A DNA stretch of 64,000 bases. Source: Spirometra erinaceieuropaei (lineage: Eukaryota; Platyhelminthes; Cestoda; Diphyllobothriidea; Diphyllobothriidae). Of the stretch, positions 11,200 through 22,559 are shown piece after piece. Where the stretch lies: the NCBI GenBank assembly GCA_902702965.1, contig CACRXP010000173.1, forward strand, positions 225,305-289,304, read 5' to 3'. Each line of letters begins with the position of its first letter. The first letter of the stretch is position 1. The position numbers and the translations under genes are program-made. The notes beneath the pieces are model-generated. The model made no database searches and was not told the origin of the DNA. It was given only the letters and a program-made list of their open reading frames with translations.

Positions 11200-13560
11200 A
11201 CTAATCCCGAGAGGTGCCTTCTCTTGGTGAGGGATGCAGCTTGGTCTTCCTAGCGCTCATGGGTAAACTGGTTGATTTAGCGACCTCGTTTACCCGTGAC
11301 GCCACAGATTTCAGATCACCAAAACCTGCAGCAAGTAAGGCAATCTTATCGGCATAGTTGAGATCGGTCAATCGGTGTCTGGGCGCAAACTCAGCACCAT
11401 CGCTTTCGTGTAGTGCCCTCCCGAGAATCCAGTCAATGGCGTAGTTGAGCAGAATGGGCCACAGGATACAACCCTGTCGAACGCCAGATCGAGTACCAAA
11501 CGGTTGGGAAAGATTGTTTTGGACTGGAACTTGCGCGGTGGTGGAGCGATAATAGGCCTTGATAATGGCGGTACGCCATCTAATGCCCATATCCACCACA
11601 GGGGCTCACGATGGACGGGTTCGAACCCGGCGCAAGTCAACAAAGCAGACGACCGTCGGTTGCTTGTAGCTGTGGCAAAATTTGAGAATGTGCCTCAGTG
11701 TGAATACCTGCTCTACACACCCACGTCCAACCCGAAATCCGGCTTGATTGGGCCTCGTCCTAAAGTCGCACACGGCCTGGAATCGCTTGAGTAGGACAAT
11801 ATCGAAGATCTTCACAGCAACGTCAATGAGGCTTATGGCGCGGTAGTTCTCGCATCTTGTCTTATCTCCCTTCTTGAGGATAGGTACGAGGATGCTCAAG
11901 CCCCTCATCAGGAGCAACCTCGTCTCTCCACGCTTGTTGAATCATCTTATGAAGCCAGAGCGCCAGAGTGTCGACCCAAGACTTGTAGACTTCAGCGGGT
12001 ATACCTTCCTCTCCGGGTGCCTTGTTATTGCGTAGTTTTCGTATGACATCGACGCCTTCTCCCTTAGAAGGGGAGGGGGGGTCGCATGACACTGCATAGG
12101 TTGGATAGGGAAGAAACTCCGTTGCAGAGGAGTGCAAGGGCGCGGTGGGTTGGGTATCGAAGTTGAGGTGATGGTCGAAGTGCTCACGCTAGCGCACGGC
12201 TTTGGCCGAGTTGTCAGCAATAAAATCGCCATTCAAGTTGCAAACAGAGCCACTCAGTGCTGAGGGCTTACTACTAATTTGGCAAATAATTTAATAGAGT
12301 TTTCGAGTGTCACCAACGTTCGAGGCCTGTTCTATGAAGGTCGCTATTTCAGCCCAATATTGCTTCCCGTCCTCCCTGGCCGGAGTTGGCGGAAGGAGTT
12401 ATCATTACGGGACCTAGCTAGAGCCGTCTGAGCAGACAACCTCAGGGTTCTTCCGCTGATCCAGTCACTGCGGCGTCGCTGGGCATATCCAAGAATTTTC
12501 TCGACTGCCCCATAAAATGATGTTTCCAGTGGCAACCACTAGTTACTGCCCTCTCCTTCGGCTCGGGTCGTAAAACAGGACCGGACTTCTCTTCTCAGGG
12601 GCTCGGCAGTGCTGGTTTGCCGGATTTTTGCGACATTGAGACATCTAGGTCGTAGCACTTTTGGCACAGATGGGAGATGGACTTTCAAGCGTGTACGAAC
12701 GAGGACATGGTCCGACGCATGGGCGCTACCAGTCTCGACACAACGCTATCGTGCCGTGCCATCGTAAACCCAGCTGCAGAACCTTGAGCTGATTAGAATT
12801 TAATCAGTCTGACTAGCCGTATGACCGTCGTTGAATACCAGGTCGGATGTTTGTTGCGATACTGGGAGCATGTTTTGGTGATAAGCAGTCGGCTCTGATC
12901 AACAAAGTTCAGCAATCTCTCGCCGCTGTCGCATCGAAAAGCAAGCTCAAAGCGACCAATAAGATGACTGCAGAGTCGCCGGGTCCAGTCCGGCCATTCC
13001 AATCCTTGACAACAATCAGCAGACCACAGCAAGGGATCCTTCCAACTAACGCTTGCAACTGCGCGTAAAACCCCTCTTTATCGTGCTGTTCGGCAGCCGA
13101 GGTCTGTGCGTACACAGAGTCTATAAAGATTTTCGTGATGTGACCCTTCAGTCGCACGCAGGCCGTCCGGTCATTGACTGGTTCCCAAGCAAGTTAACCG
13201 AGGTCCACTTGTTGTGAGGATGGAATCGCCACACCGTGTTTACCGGAAGAGTCGCGTAGGCCGCTGTGGTACTGGGTGGACTGTGAGTCGATTCCAGAGG
13301 TCTTTATTTCCCGAGAGCCTGAGACAGGAAGTCGGACTTAAGACAGGCAGCAGACATCCACGTTATACCGATAAAGGCTGCGCGCAGTCAGACCCTGGGT
13401 ACCAGGGTCCTGGAACATTCGCTCATTCCAGCATCTAGTACCCGACTGAGTTGTCCAGCTTGCATACTCTTCATCCGCACCAATTGACGAGGGTTGTGGA
13501 GTGCGTCGGTTTCCGCGAACGTCGTAGCATGGGTTGCAATACTGCTGTCGGACATACTTC
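11200..13560 (-). pseudogene. RTE-like non-LTR retrotransposon, decayed (endonuclease and RT)
   Basis: Read on the minus strand the protein pieces come in LINE order. Endonuclease: GTQGLTARSLYRYNVDVCC near 13400, then IDSVYAQTSAAEQHDKEGFY and VVKDWNGRTGPGD (12909-13157), then GERLLNFVDQSRLLIT (12793-13032). Linker: KILGYAQRRRSDWISGRTL (12344-12535). Reverse transcriptase: RKLRNNKAPGEEGIPAEVY (11862-12137), VPILKKGDKTRCENYRAISL and NQAGFRVGRGC (11606-11917), and SGVRQGCILWPILLNYAID plus LNYADKIALLA (11201-11599), where the usual YADD is YADK. These families make an APE-type endonuclease and RT for target-primed integration. Multiple frameshifts and stops separate the pieces, so the copy is dead. 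The 3' end of the RT and any tail are missing on the left. Confidence 0.85.
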
Positions 13561-14930
13561 ATGAGGTTTCCTGGGAATTTTGAGTACAGGTGGGTCCCCA
13601 ACGGCTTCTCGGGATGTTTGTTCGAGGCTCTCTCCTCTAGCGTTCTTGCTCAAGGGCCTAACCACAAGGCAGCTGTGGCAAGCAAACTTATTTAATGGCG
13701 GTTGTCGGTCGCCATATAACAGTGCCATCATCGGGCTTTGCGGCTTTTTTATAAGGCTTTTAGCGTGCCAGACCTCAGCGATCCACACCCTGGTAACACT
13801 ATTGCTGCTGGTCCGCCGCAGCTTATTTGTCATACCTGGGTCTGCTTAATTTGCAGCTAATCTTCACTGAAGGCCATTCCACTATCCGCCACCAGTAGAC
13901 GCGCCGGGCAGCCAGAAGCTAGGCTAACGGGCAACCTGTCTTCACGGTTGGAAGTACTCCACAGCACTCGGCAATGACAAAGAACTGTAGAGTTTCGCCG
14001 ATGATAAACGATCGTTTGTCACCAACAGATCCTCAGCATAATCGCGAACATAAACCGATTGAGTATTCCGTCGAACGTTTGGCAACTGGTTGGTACATGG
14101 TTTCAAGACCAGCAAAACCTTTGTGTTCGGCGACGTTCTTTTCGAGTACATCTAAAACATAATCTGGACTCATTGAAAGGCTAGGTACTAAAGGCTTGTT
14201 TTCATGCGTGACACCGTTAAAGTAGAACTCGGGTCTCCTTATGCATCTCGAACCGAAAAAGGCGACTGGCGTCCGCAGTCTGCGAAACGACTGAACGGGT
14301 TCGCAAATCAACTTAAGCCTAATTTCGATGTTGCATTCGTGAGTCTTCTCTCAAACTCTAAAATAGCCACCGAATTCCTTTAGTCACGCCAGTCCGACCG
14401 TCACAGATGACGATGTTGGCCGTGTGCCTCACAGCATGGTAAGGGTATGATGCTGACTTGTGCGTAAATTAGTTTATACTGCTATCATACGTGCACAGCA
14501 TCCGTCGCAGTATCTCCTCCATCCTCCTGGCTTCGGTGACAAGGGACCTAGAAAGAACCACCAGAAGCGGAATCAGGCGCAGTGGCTGACAAAGCTAAAC
14601 AACCCGTCCCGGCGTACCATACACAGTCTGGTCCGCCCGCTATGAACCAGGTTTTCTATGCGAAAAAGGGGGCGGTTCTGATCCCATATGATTGGGAGTG
14701 TCATAAGGGTCACATTAATAAGGAGCCATTGCAGTCTGACTCAGTCCTGAGAGGACAGAGTTATTACATCAGCTGGCAGATTCCAGACCGTGAATTCTAG
14801 CGCATCGTGATAGTTTAAAAGCGCCTGAGATTGCCTGTACTGAGGAGATGCGTTGAGCGCCATGAGGATTGTCCCCAGAGTCGACCTCCCTCTCCTACGC
14901 ACAAACCCGCTGTTTGAGCTGGTGAGCCAG
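13561..14930 (-). other. Unrecognised stretch with two odd minus-strand frames
   Basis: Between the LINE relic and the PLE pieces lie minus frames 13471-13833 (120 codons) and 14033-14311 (92 codons). The second reads like real protein (SFRRLRTPVAFFGSRCIRR, then SMSPDYVLDVLEKNVAEHK) and a neighbouring frame at 13942-14151 continues with VYVRDYAEDLL, as if one frameshifted reading frame once spanned both. I do not recognise the family. It could be a fragment of a captured host gene or of a mobile element. Confidence 0.3.
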
Positions 14931-16506
14931 TTAATCGGCGCTACTGCAGTAACGATAGGCTGTGTGGAAAAGGGTCCGGTCACAGCTTCTTTTATGGGCT
15001 GCTGGGTGGTCACTCTGATAGTTCAGGATGATCTCAGCGTCAGAGCCTTTCCTGTGAACGCTTGTTGAAAGGCCGCCGTCACTGAGCCTTTGTATGCTCA
15101 CGTCTAGGAACGGGAGGGTGCCTCCTTTTGCTTCTTCACGAGTAAATTGTAGCGCTGGTAAGGCGCCATTCAAGCTCTGGTGAAATCGCTCAACTTCATA
15201 GGTCTTAACGATGACAAATGTATCGTGTACGTATCTGAGCCACGTTTTTTGTTGGAAACTTTGTGTGACATCTTGCTCTAGTCGTTGTAAGACTAGTTCT
15301 GCGAGTAGCCCCGAAATTGGCGAACCCATCGGGGTGCCCTTAACCTGTTGGTAATAGTTGTCATCGAATTGGCAATAGTTATTGAGGCAACGTTTAAGCA
15401 TTTCTAAGACGTTGTGTGTTGGAAGGTCGGTGGGATTATCTTGTAGGTGTCGGGCCACGCTCCCAATGGCAAGGTCATGTGGTATTGAGGAAAACAAGGC
15501 GACAACATCAAATGATAGAATGCTTTCATCAGGACTGAGTTTAAGACCTTGGACCTTTTCAAGGAATGCCTGAGAGTTTATGATGCTGTGTTGTGATCCA
15601 TCGGCGGGGTGCTTCAGATGCCTGTACACCCATTTGGCTAGGCTGTAAGTGGACGATCCGATGAGTGGCACTATTACCCTCAATGCTGCATCATTGGTAT
15701 TAATCAGCTTTAGTCGAGCGAGTTCATTCACCTTTTCTTCATAGCCGCGGCCTGCTTTTTCGTTGAGTCCTCAGCGAGTGCTGCGTAGGCTTCCCTGCCA
15801 TCAAAGACTGTGTTTACTTTTTGCACGTAATCAGCCTTGTTCATGATGATGGTTGCGCCGCCTTTGTCAGCAGGTACAACCACAATACTGTCATCAGTCA
15901 TCAGAGATCGCAACCCCTTTTCTTTATCGACGGTCAAGTTACGGTGACGTTTTCTTTGTCGAAAAAGACCACTGGCACAAATGCGTATGTTCGCACGCAC
16001 GTCTTCAGAGATAACAGAAATCAGTAGGACGGATTCAAGACTTGCTAGGAAGTTTGTTGGAGCAGCATCGGTATAATTGCATTTAAGTCCTTTAGACAGT
16101 AGGCTTATCTCGGCGGGTGTTAGATTCCTTTTCGAAAGGTTAACAACGCTCGCAAACATGCTGCTCTTGTCGGTAGGACAAAGAAGAGGTTGCAGCTTTT
16201 CTTTCAGCTCGGCTTGCTTCTTTCTTCTGGCGTCTGTTGTGGTCGCATTTTTAGGTGTTGTACGGGTTCGAAAATATCTTCAGGTAAGGATGAAAGGCAC
16301 TGGTTTTTAAGGTCGGATACTGCTGTCTCGAATCTGGAAAGCCGATGGTGTACATCTGATATAATGGCACTCAAAACTCCAAATCCGTACTTGCGCGCGA
16401 GTAGCCTTTCAGTCTCATTCGGTAGAGTGGGCTTGAAGCGAAGAGACTTCGGCAGGATGCCATGATCGCGACAGCGGTGAAGGAAAGCCAGCTGCTCGGA
16501 TGTCAC
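14931..16506 (-). pseudogene. Penelope-like element (family A), N-terminal and RT part
   Basis: Three adjoining minus-strand frames make up a PLE protein without its endonuclease. 16204-16506 is the N-terminal region. 15728-16159 continues with NLSKRNLTPAEISLLSKGL and VVPADKGGATIIMNKADYV. 14931-15731 (266 codons) is the RT, with SFDVVALFSSIPHD (motif A), KGTPMGSPISGLLAELVL (motif B) and RYVHDTFVI where motif C should read YVDD; the first catalytic Asp is His, so the RT is inactive. The frame ends after RTLFHTAYRYCSSAD, where PLEs normally go on to a GIY-YIG domain; that part is lost. A matching C-terminal piece lies just upstream at 16740-17560, giving the partial tandem layout usual for Penelope elements. 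Confidence 0.85.
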
Positions 16507-16644
16507 CGCCTGTCTCTGTAGAATTCCTCCCAGCGTCTGGTGATAATAAGCGTATGACGCCCAAAATTATAGTGAATAATGGATGTAGTATGCATTCCGA
16601 GACGATATAATAAAAGGAGAAGGCTCGTCGAAAAAAATCGAGAC

Positions 16645-16695
16645 ATACTGGTGAATTTTCAAGTTGGTTACACCAACCCGTCGTCAGACGAAATG
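16645..16695 (-). ncRNA. Hammerhead-like motif between tandem PLE pieces
   Basis: On the minus strand a CUGACGA box (16681-16687) is followed by a stem-loop (GGUUGGUGUAACC) and GAAA (16657-16660), the order of a hammerhead core. It lies between the 3' end of one PLE piece and the start of the next, where PLE 'pLTR' hammerheads are known to sit. Helices I and III were not resolved, so activity is unproven. Confidence 0.4.
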
Positions 16696-16739
16696 AAAAG
16701 TGTGAGAGAGATAATCGCACAAGGGGACTAGGAAACATC

Positions 16740-17560
16740 GAGGTTACATTGACAAAACAGACGTCTATGTGTGGGGGGTGGCGAACGTGTTTTGATAGGT
16801 GCCGGATGTTAGGGGAGGTGTTGAGGGTTTCACCCAGGGTTCACTCTGTTGGGGTGGTGCTGAATCCGGGACATTCTGCATGGCCGAACATGGATTAGCA
16901 ACTGGTGTCTTAGGCTGGGCGCAAGCCGGTGAGCCCTGAACGCAAACCTTCGTAGTGAGCATCCAAGTCGACATGGCGTTTGATGCTGTTGTTATTAGCG
17001 TGCCGAGCCTCGAGAAACTCTCCCGTCTGTTTTGTGTTGGCACTGGCGATCACTTCAATCTTCTCCCAGTTGGAGCGGTGATCACACTCAAGGGCGTGCG
17101 CAAACACGAGAGACAAGGGGTCCCGTCGGCGGATGACCAACTTATGCTCGTTAGTGTGGGTCCCAAGTCGTCGGCCGGTATGTCTAACATAAACTCTAGA
17201 GCGGTTTGCATATGAAATGCGGTAAATGACATTTTTTTGCTACTCTTTCGGTATGGGGTCCTTTACTCGAGATAATGTCGTGTGCAATGAAGCCGCCGGT
17301 TTGTGGGCGATGGAGATGCCGAACTGATTTAATTATCGAGCGATCGCTTCGGGAATTCTTGGCATGTAGGGCGGAGAGTAGAATTTCCGTGGCACCCTGT
17401 CTCCGTTGGAGTCGATGGTCTGTTGTTGTCTCTGGCGTCTGAGACATTTTTTTACAAAGCTCACCGGGTATCCGTTGAGTCTGAAAAAGCGATACAAGTA
17501 AGCCAGTATGTATATGTATGCACAATGAATAAAGTATCCAGTGACGTTCATTTCTGTCTC
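16740..17560 (-). pseudogene. Penelope-like element (family A), C-terminal GIY-YIG endonuclease
   Basis: Minus-strand frames run from FRLNGYPVSFVKKCLRRQ (17333-17551), the RT-endonuclease linker, into a GIY-YIG-type region: YVRHTGRRLGT near 17180, HKLVIRRRDPLSLVFAHAL, then NTKQTGEFLEARHANNNSI with the expected Glu, and RHVDLDAHYEGLR (16910-17140). At least two frame changes break it. The endonuclease nicks target DNA for PLE insertion. After the coding part a Pro/Thr-coding 3' segment reaches about 16740. The same C-terminus reappears as a fragment at 62281-62480. Confidence 0.75.
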
Positions 17561-18415
17561 AATTTTGCTCTAACGAAACCATTTTCCATTTGAATCCCCA
17601 AACAGGGCAAAACGCTGCTTGTGCGTATAGGCCCTCAGTCTAGACAACTAGGTAGTCTTAGGTATTATAGAGGAAAGCTGCCATCTTATGGGCAACGTGA
17701 AGGCTGTTTCTTCGATAAAACCTGATTTGTCGTGGGCTTTTAGGCGTTGGGAAGCACCCGCGTTTATATCCCACTAATTTCGAAGATTCGCGCGAACCGA
17801 CCATCCGTCCACCCCGTTTTTCTCTGCGCCTGGGATTGTGTGTAGACTATGGGCTTATGCCGTAGCCTCAGACTCATTCTGCCGGCGAATTATGTATACT
17901 TTGTTTCAACTTAAACAGTGCTGATAGAAGCGAACAGGCGAGTTCCAGGTAGCAGTTCAGTTCGTTTTCTGAACTTAAACAGTCTACAAGCTCTACAAAC
18001 TCATCTAAGGGATATCTAAGGCCACTTGAGACGGGCGAATGAAACAATATGGGCTCTTTCTCCGTTGCCCGTAACCCCCAATGTTGTTTCCGATCTTATA
18101 TCGCCCTACCACCACCTGAAGAGAGATAAAACTTGGAGTTGTAAACAGCCGGAATTGTTTCGTTAAGTCCTTGCAGTGGTTCTTAGAAGTAGTGTACTCG
18201 GTCTTATCAACTCAGTAAAGAGCTGTTGCCGCAAATCGTGGCACATTGAGACAAGGTGTTAGATATTATCTAAATTGGCCCTCTCAGCCGCACAAATTGT
18301 GGACAAGAAGCGGCCGTTCTCCATCCAACCAAATTGAACAACCCCGTTCTCTTGTTTATCACTCCTCTTCCTAGTGTGGAACCTGTGTGCGCGAGATTTC
18401 TTTTTTGTCTACTCG
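17561..18415. other. Non-coding stretch, nothing recognised
   Basis: No convincing frame, repeat or RNA gene. It lies directly upstream of the truncated PLE endonuclease piece, so it may include its 5' flank. Confidence 0.4.
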
Positions 18416-18475
18416 CCTCTACTACTACTACTGTTTCTGCTACTACTGCTGCTTTTACTACCACCACCTTTAGTC
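18416..18475 (+). repeat. Imperfect (CTA/CTG/ACC)n microsatellite
   Basis: A run of triplets beginning ctactactactactg and passing into gctactactgctg and accaccacc. It gives a Thr-rich plus frame (18334-18639) that I take to be chance. Confidence 0.7.
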
Positions 18476-18639
18476 TTGCCGAAATTCCTACTGTTGTCTT
18501 TATTCAGGTTTTTTTCGGAATGAAGCCTAACACAATTTATACATTTTTATTAACAACACCTAGTCCCCGTTTTCTTTTAGACTTGTTGTCGCGCCATCGT
18601 CGTACATTACCCAAGCTACCACTTGATAAGCTGTTGTAA

Positions 18640-19553
18640 TGCCTAATCTAGCCGGTCGCGGGGCTATGACAAGTAGAGTTTCCCTACTCACACGATATGC
18701 GGCAGTAGTTTGAATGAGCTCTGTCTGCTTTCCTCTCTAGGTCAGACCAGGTTTTTATCTGAACTCCGGTCGCCCTCAGGCAGGCAACATGAATTTCAGG
18801 GGCGGATGACGACAGGGTTCAAACTACATCATCCGCCTTTATTGGATTACCTGGAATATCCTGACGGTGTTGTCATAGCAAGTGTAGATTGTATCATTTG
18901 GCGCGAAGTTGGTCCACTGCACTTGAATTGCTGTTTCTTGTCAACAGTAATCGTAAATCCCCGGCTTCCTTTCATGACCGTAACTGAGGACTGACTGCAC
19001 AGACGCCCATTTTTCGTATATCCTGGTGGCGATTGGGATATTGCGACTTGTCCGTGGACAGTTAAACCTCGCAAAGGCCCTATAAGTAGTACCGACCCGT
19101 CTGGCAGCAGGCCCTGTTGCGGTTGTATTATCTGACTTACACGCGCAATTACAACTTTTCAACCACTCACACTTTGGTATCCGCGATCTACATATCAAAA
19201 TCATACACCCTTTTGAGGTCGACAGTTTAATCTTGGTGGAGTGCACATCAAATTTATTGAGGTCCACGGTGGACTACCCTGTCTGATGAATTTCTACGTG
19301 AGTCTCGGGCCAATCAACCATGGTATTTCTTTATACATTGTCAGATGCGTACCTAATAAGTCACCCGTAATTACTTGAAGTTACGATTTCTAGGGCATTG
19401 TTTTAATTATTACTTCCATTTATCACAAAAAAAGTCAATCCGACTATTTTTCCATAATAACTTGTAAATTTTATTTTGTTAGAAGAAAGTACGATCAGCA
19501 AACCCGTTACCATGTCGGACAAGACGTCCCTCGGAATAAACACCGGATGATTA
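18640..19553. other. Unrecognised stretch with overlapping minus frames
   Basis: Minus frames 18941-19267 (108 codons, Cys-rich: SRIPKCEWLKSCNCACK) and 18847-19074 (75 codons) overlap and look as if one reading frame shifted near 19070. I do not recognise a family. A plus frame at 18710-18994 is probably their shadow. Confidence 0.3.
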
Positions 19554-19913
19554 CAGTATGGAGTGGGAAGCTCTTTGCACTTGTTGATGGACTGAGGGCC
19601 AGTAAACCATGATTACAGTAGCTCCCGGCTCACGCGGTTGTCATCTCTTGCGAGAATTTCGGCCTCATCGAATTTGAATGTGTGGCCGGATCTCATCGAA
19701 TGAGCCGCAACTTGAGAGCTGGCGCAGCGGTGCGCAGAAATGACGCCAGCTCTCAAGTTGCGGCTCATTCGATGAGATCCGGCCACACATTCAAATTCGA
19801 TGAGGCCGAAATTCTCGCAAGAGGTGACAACCGCGTGAGCCGGGAGCTACTGTAATCATGGTTTACTGGCCCTCAGTCCATCAACAAGTGCAAGAGCTTC
19901 CCACTCCATACTG
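19554..19913. repeat. Near-perfect palindrome of PLE endonuclease sequence
   Basis: Arm 19554-19724 is the reverse complement of 19744-19913 with only a few substitutions and a one-base indel (ctctttgc against ctcttgc), around a 19-base spacer. Both arms encode the same part of the family B PLE endonuclease (through SSQVAAHS to the WFTGPQSINK region). The minus arm is cut at 19554; the plus arm continues to a full PLE 3' end. Confidence 0.9.
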
Positions 19914-20299
19914 CGTGCTAAAATTTCTCCTAGGCGGAGTAACAAGCCATGCGGGGAGCGCAGAGGTGAACACTTTTCCCAACACCGGGGTCGGTGCGTC
20001 AGATGGTCGAGCAATCATCACGCCAACATCCAACGCACGTGATGAAATTGCAGCAATTATCGACTCGAATGTCGGCCATCAAGCAGTGATCACACCAAGT
20101 GCGACGATCCCGGATGAAGGGGGGAGCCGTGAATGTTCATAGGTATGCGGTAGCATGGCTACTGCATCCTATAAATGCCGCAGCCCCTTGTGCAGCAACC
20201 ACCCGTTTCTGCTTTTTTGTCTCTGATGATGGATTTGAGTAGGAATCCGAAACGTCAGGCTAATAAAGCTCTTGTCCCGGCGATCGTGTCTCCTTCTTC
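19744..20299 (+). pseudogene. Penelope-like element (family B), 3' end, plus copy
   Basis: The plus strand encodes the C-terminal endonuclease region of family B: the 19858-20142 frame ends GRAIITPTSNARDEIAAII and ...DEGGSRECS, matching the end of the open copy at 28480-30294. A stop follows the expected WFTGPQS region start (ctactgtaatcatgg, Glu codon changed to TAA near 19853). After the coding end come about 155 bases of 3' tail with the hammerhead-like motif and the terminal TCTCCTTCTTCA. The neighbour from 20300 is LINE sequence. Confidence 0.85.
20219..20260 (+). ncRNA. Hammerhead-like motif in PLE 3' tail
   Basis: CTGATGA (20223-20229), then a stem GGATTT/GAATCC closed by a GAGTAG loop, then GAAAC (20249-20253). 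The same order is found in seven other PLE tails of this window. Catalytic helices I and III are not resolved. Confidence 0.45.
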
Positions 20300-21560
20300 A
20301 AGTTGTTGTACGGCCTGATGGTTTCGTGGAGAGAGGGCAGGAGGTCGAGGTCGACGTTGGTCTCCACTTGAGGCAGACAGGCGATGGCGGCGTCGGTGAT
20401 GTCGGAGGGGTGGTTGAGGACGCCTCTGAATTGCTGGGCCCATCGCTGTAGAATTGGTGTCCTTTCATTGAGTGGGGTGGTTCCGTTGGCGCTGAGAGGG
20501 GGAGCAATTGCTTTGGTTGGCGGACCGCAGACAGCCTTGATCAAGGCGAAGAAATTCTTCCATTCCTTGCGGGCCGCGTATCCTTGGATCTCCTCGGCCT
20601 TGCGAGCAGTCAAGCGTGCTGCATCTCCCGCAGCCTCTGTTGCACAAGGCGGCGACCACGATAGAAGGCTGCTTTGTTGTTGTCGGTGGGGCAGGTGACG
20701 TAGGCTTTGTGCAGGCCGTTCTCCTCGATGAGTACGGTGCTGATGGCGGCGTCGTTGTCATCGAGCCAATCTTTATGTTGACGACGTGCCCGAACGACAA
20801 AAGCTAGGGCTGTCGACTGAACTGTGTCCCGCAGTTAACACCATCGGTTCCCCACGGAGACGGAAGAAGGTGTTAGTCGGGATAAGACGGTGTTCTGCGC
20901 AGGTTCTTATGAGGATCAGGCCATTGTCATTGGAGCCCTCGAGACCATGGGTACCCAAAACTCCTCTCCAGGCAGCATGGTGTGTGCCAACGCGGACGTC
21001 TAAATCACCATGGGCAATCAACTTGTCCGCCTTCGGCACAGTCGCCAGGAGGACGTGCAGGTCCTCGTAGAATTGTTCCCTTGCAGCTTAAGGGCTGGTC
21101 ATTGGTTGGCCTAGACTCTGGCGATGGTGGCGAGTTTGGTAACCCGGAGAGGCAGGTGAAGGCTCATCAGGCGATCGTTGATACCTTGCGGCAGATAGGG
21201 CCGTCGTCCCAAGATGTCATTCCAGATGACAAAGGGAACGCCCGCGTCCCGTCGCCCTGTCCTGAGGTGACCACTTCAGAAGGAAGTGTAGCCAGCACCC
21301 ACCTCCTCCAGTCGGCCTTGTTTGGAGAAGCGGGTCTCGGTGAGTGCAGTGATGTCCACCTTGTAGCGCGCCAGTTCCTGAGCCACTAGCGCCGTCCTCC
21401 GTTTCGTTCGGTTGCCCCTCGGATTCTCTGAGGCTGGCGGAGGGAGTGGACTCAGCCTACCAGTCTGACGAGTGGGATGGACTGGGGGGGTTGTGAGGGG
21501 GAAGAGAGTGTTATTTCTTGTTTGGTTGTTTCGACCGTGAGTTTTGCGTCTGCGAGCCAC
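20300..21560 (-). pseudogene. RTE-like LINE (zinc-finger-tail family), endonuclease part
   Basis: Minus-strand frames give the front half of a LINE: LVAQELARYKVDITALTET and RLEEVGAGYTSF (21276-21560), the start of an APE endonuclease; then [36 protein letters not shown] and [19 protein letters not shown] (20773-21039), its later motifs (here HGDLDVRVG, where relatives have GDFN-type sequence); then the linker EEIQGYAARKEWKNFFALI and LPQVETNVDLDLLPSLHET (20260-20613). The RT is missing: LINE similarity stops right at the PLE end at 20299, one codon after a VQQL-like motif. Several frame breaks. Loss of the 3' part is unusual for a LINE and points to a later rearrangement or PLE insertion. Confidence 0.85.
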
Positions 21561-22559
21561 GGTCAGAGCTCAGAGGACGTGAAACTAGCATTTGTTCAGG
21601 GCACCTTTTCTAACCCCTCCCCCGCTAGGGTATGAGTAGTGCTCTCCCTAAATAGGGCTGCTCAGTTGTCCCAGACGACTGCCGAACTCCACTATGGGTC
21701 ACGACTTTTGTGTTTAGTGTGAGAACGACAAGTGTTAGCCTGGGTCGCCTACGAGATCGCTGTCGCTCTCGTCGTGGGACTTTTGAGTGGGCTGTTGAGC
21801 GGTGACAGGGAAGGGTAGAGAGACGGATGCGGAGAGTTCCCGTCCCTCTCTAAGCTAACTAGTTGATGAAATTTAAATGATGAGCAGGCAGATTCAGCAG
21901 AACAGCATTTTGCTTACTGCATGGACGAACATAAACAGACAGACAAAGAGCAAGCAAGCAAGAACAAGTAAAAAGCAAAAGAGGAAATTCAACAAGGCGG
22001 TATTTAGCGTTCAACAAGGACAAATACAAACAAGCAGACAGCAATCAAGAACGAGAAAAACGGAGAGGCCACAGAGCAGTGTTCGGCTTACCTTGGGAGA
22101 CACTTACCTTATGGCCTCCTAGGGTATTGCAGGCAGAGTCTCGTCTTGGAAATGCTGGGACCGATCTGGCCGGCGGAGCCGAGATTACCGTGATTACTAC
22201 GCACGGATGCCTTCACCTCGTTTTGCCCGCCGGTCGAGGCGGTTACCGGGGGTGTGGCTACTAGGCAGTGCCCAGCTTCGGAGAACCAGTTTTGAGAGTT
22301 TGGTGCCAGTTAATGGACGCTAGACGTAGTTAACACCTGCAAGGAATTGAGCGACTTTCAATGACCATCACGTGGACCCACAACTTTACATCCCCACACC
22401 CCATAGGTCACGTTAGGGAGTCGCCGCAGCTTGACTCTTTGTCGACCAGTCCGCCACTCCACACAGGCACACACAACTGGGCTGGCCGCGTGGACTAAGT
22501 CGATGCGTGAGTCGGTACTGCTCCAAGGCACGGCGCCTGCCACACCGTGGTAGTCTCAG
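21561..22559. other. LINE 5' flank, purine-rich on the plus strand
   Basis: The part up to about 22120 probably belongs to the 5' UTR of the LINE at 20300-21560, because it continues it without a visible boundary; 21880-22060 is A/G/C-rich with repeated caag and aaac words. 22130-22559 holds no gene I recognise and may be flank of the next LINE tail. Confidence 0.35.

Noticed and set aside
11610..11632. tRNA-like B box (gggttcgaaccc)
   Set aside because: Lies inside LINE RT sequence; no A box or cloverleaf. The similar gttcaaaccc at 53490 is inside the Merlin-like element and also lacks a tRNA fold.
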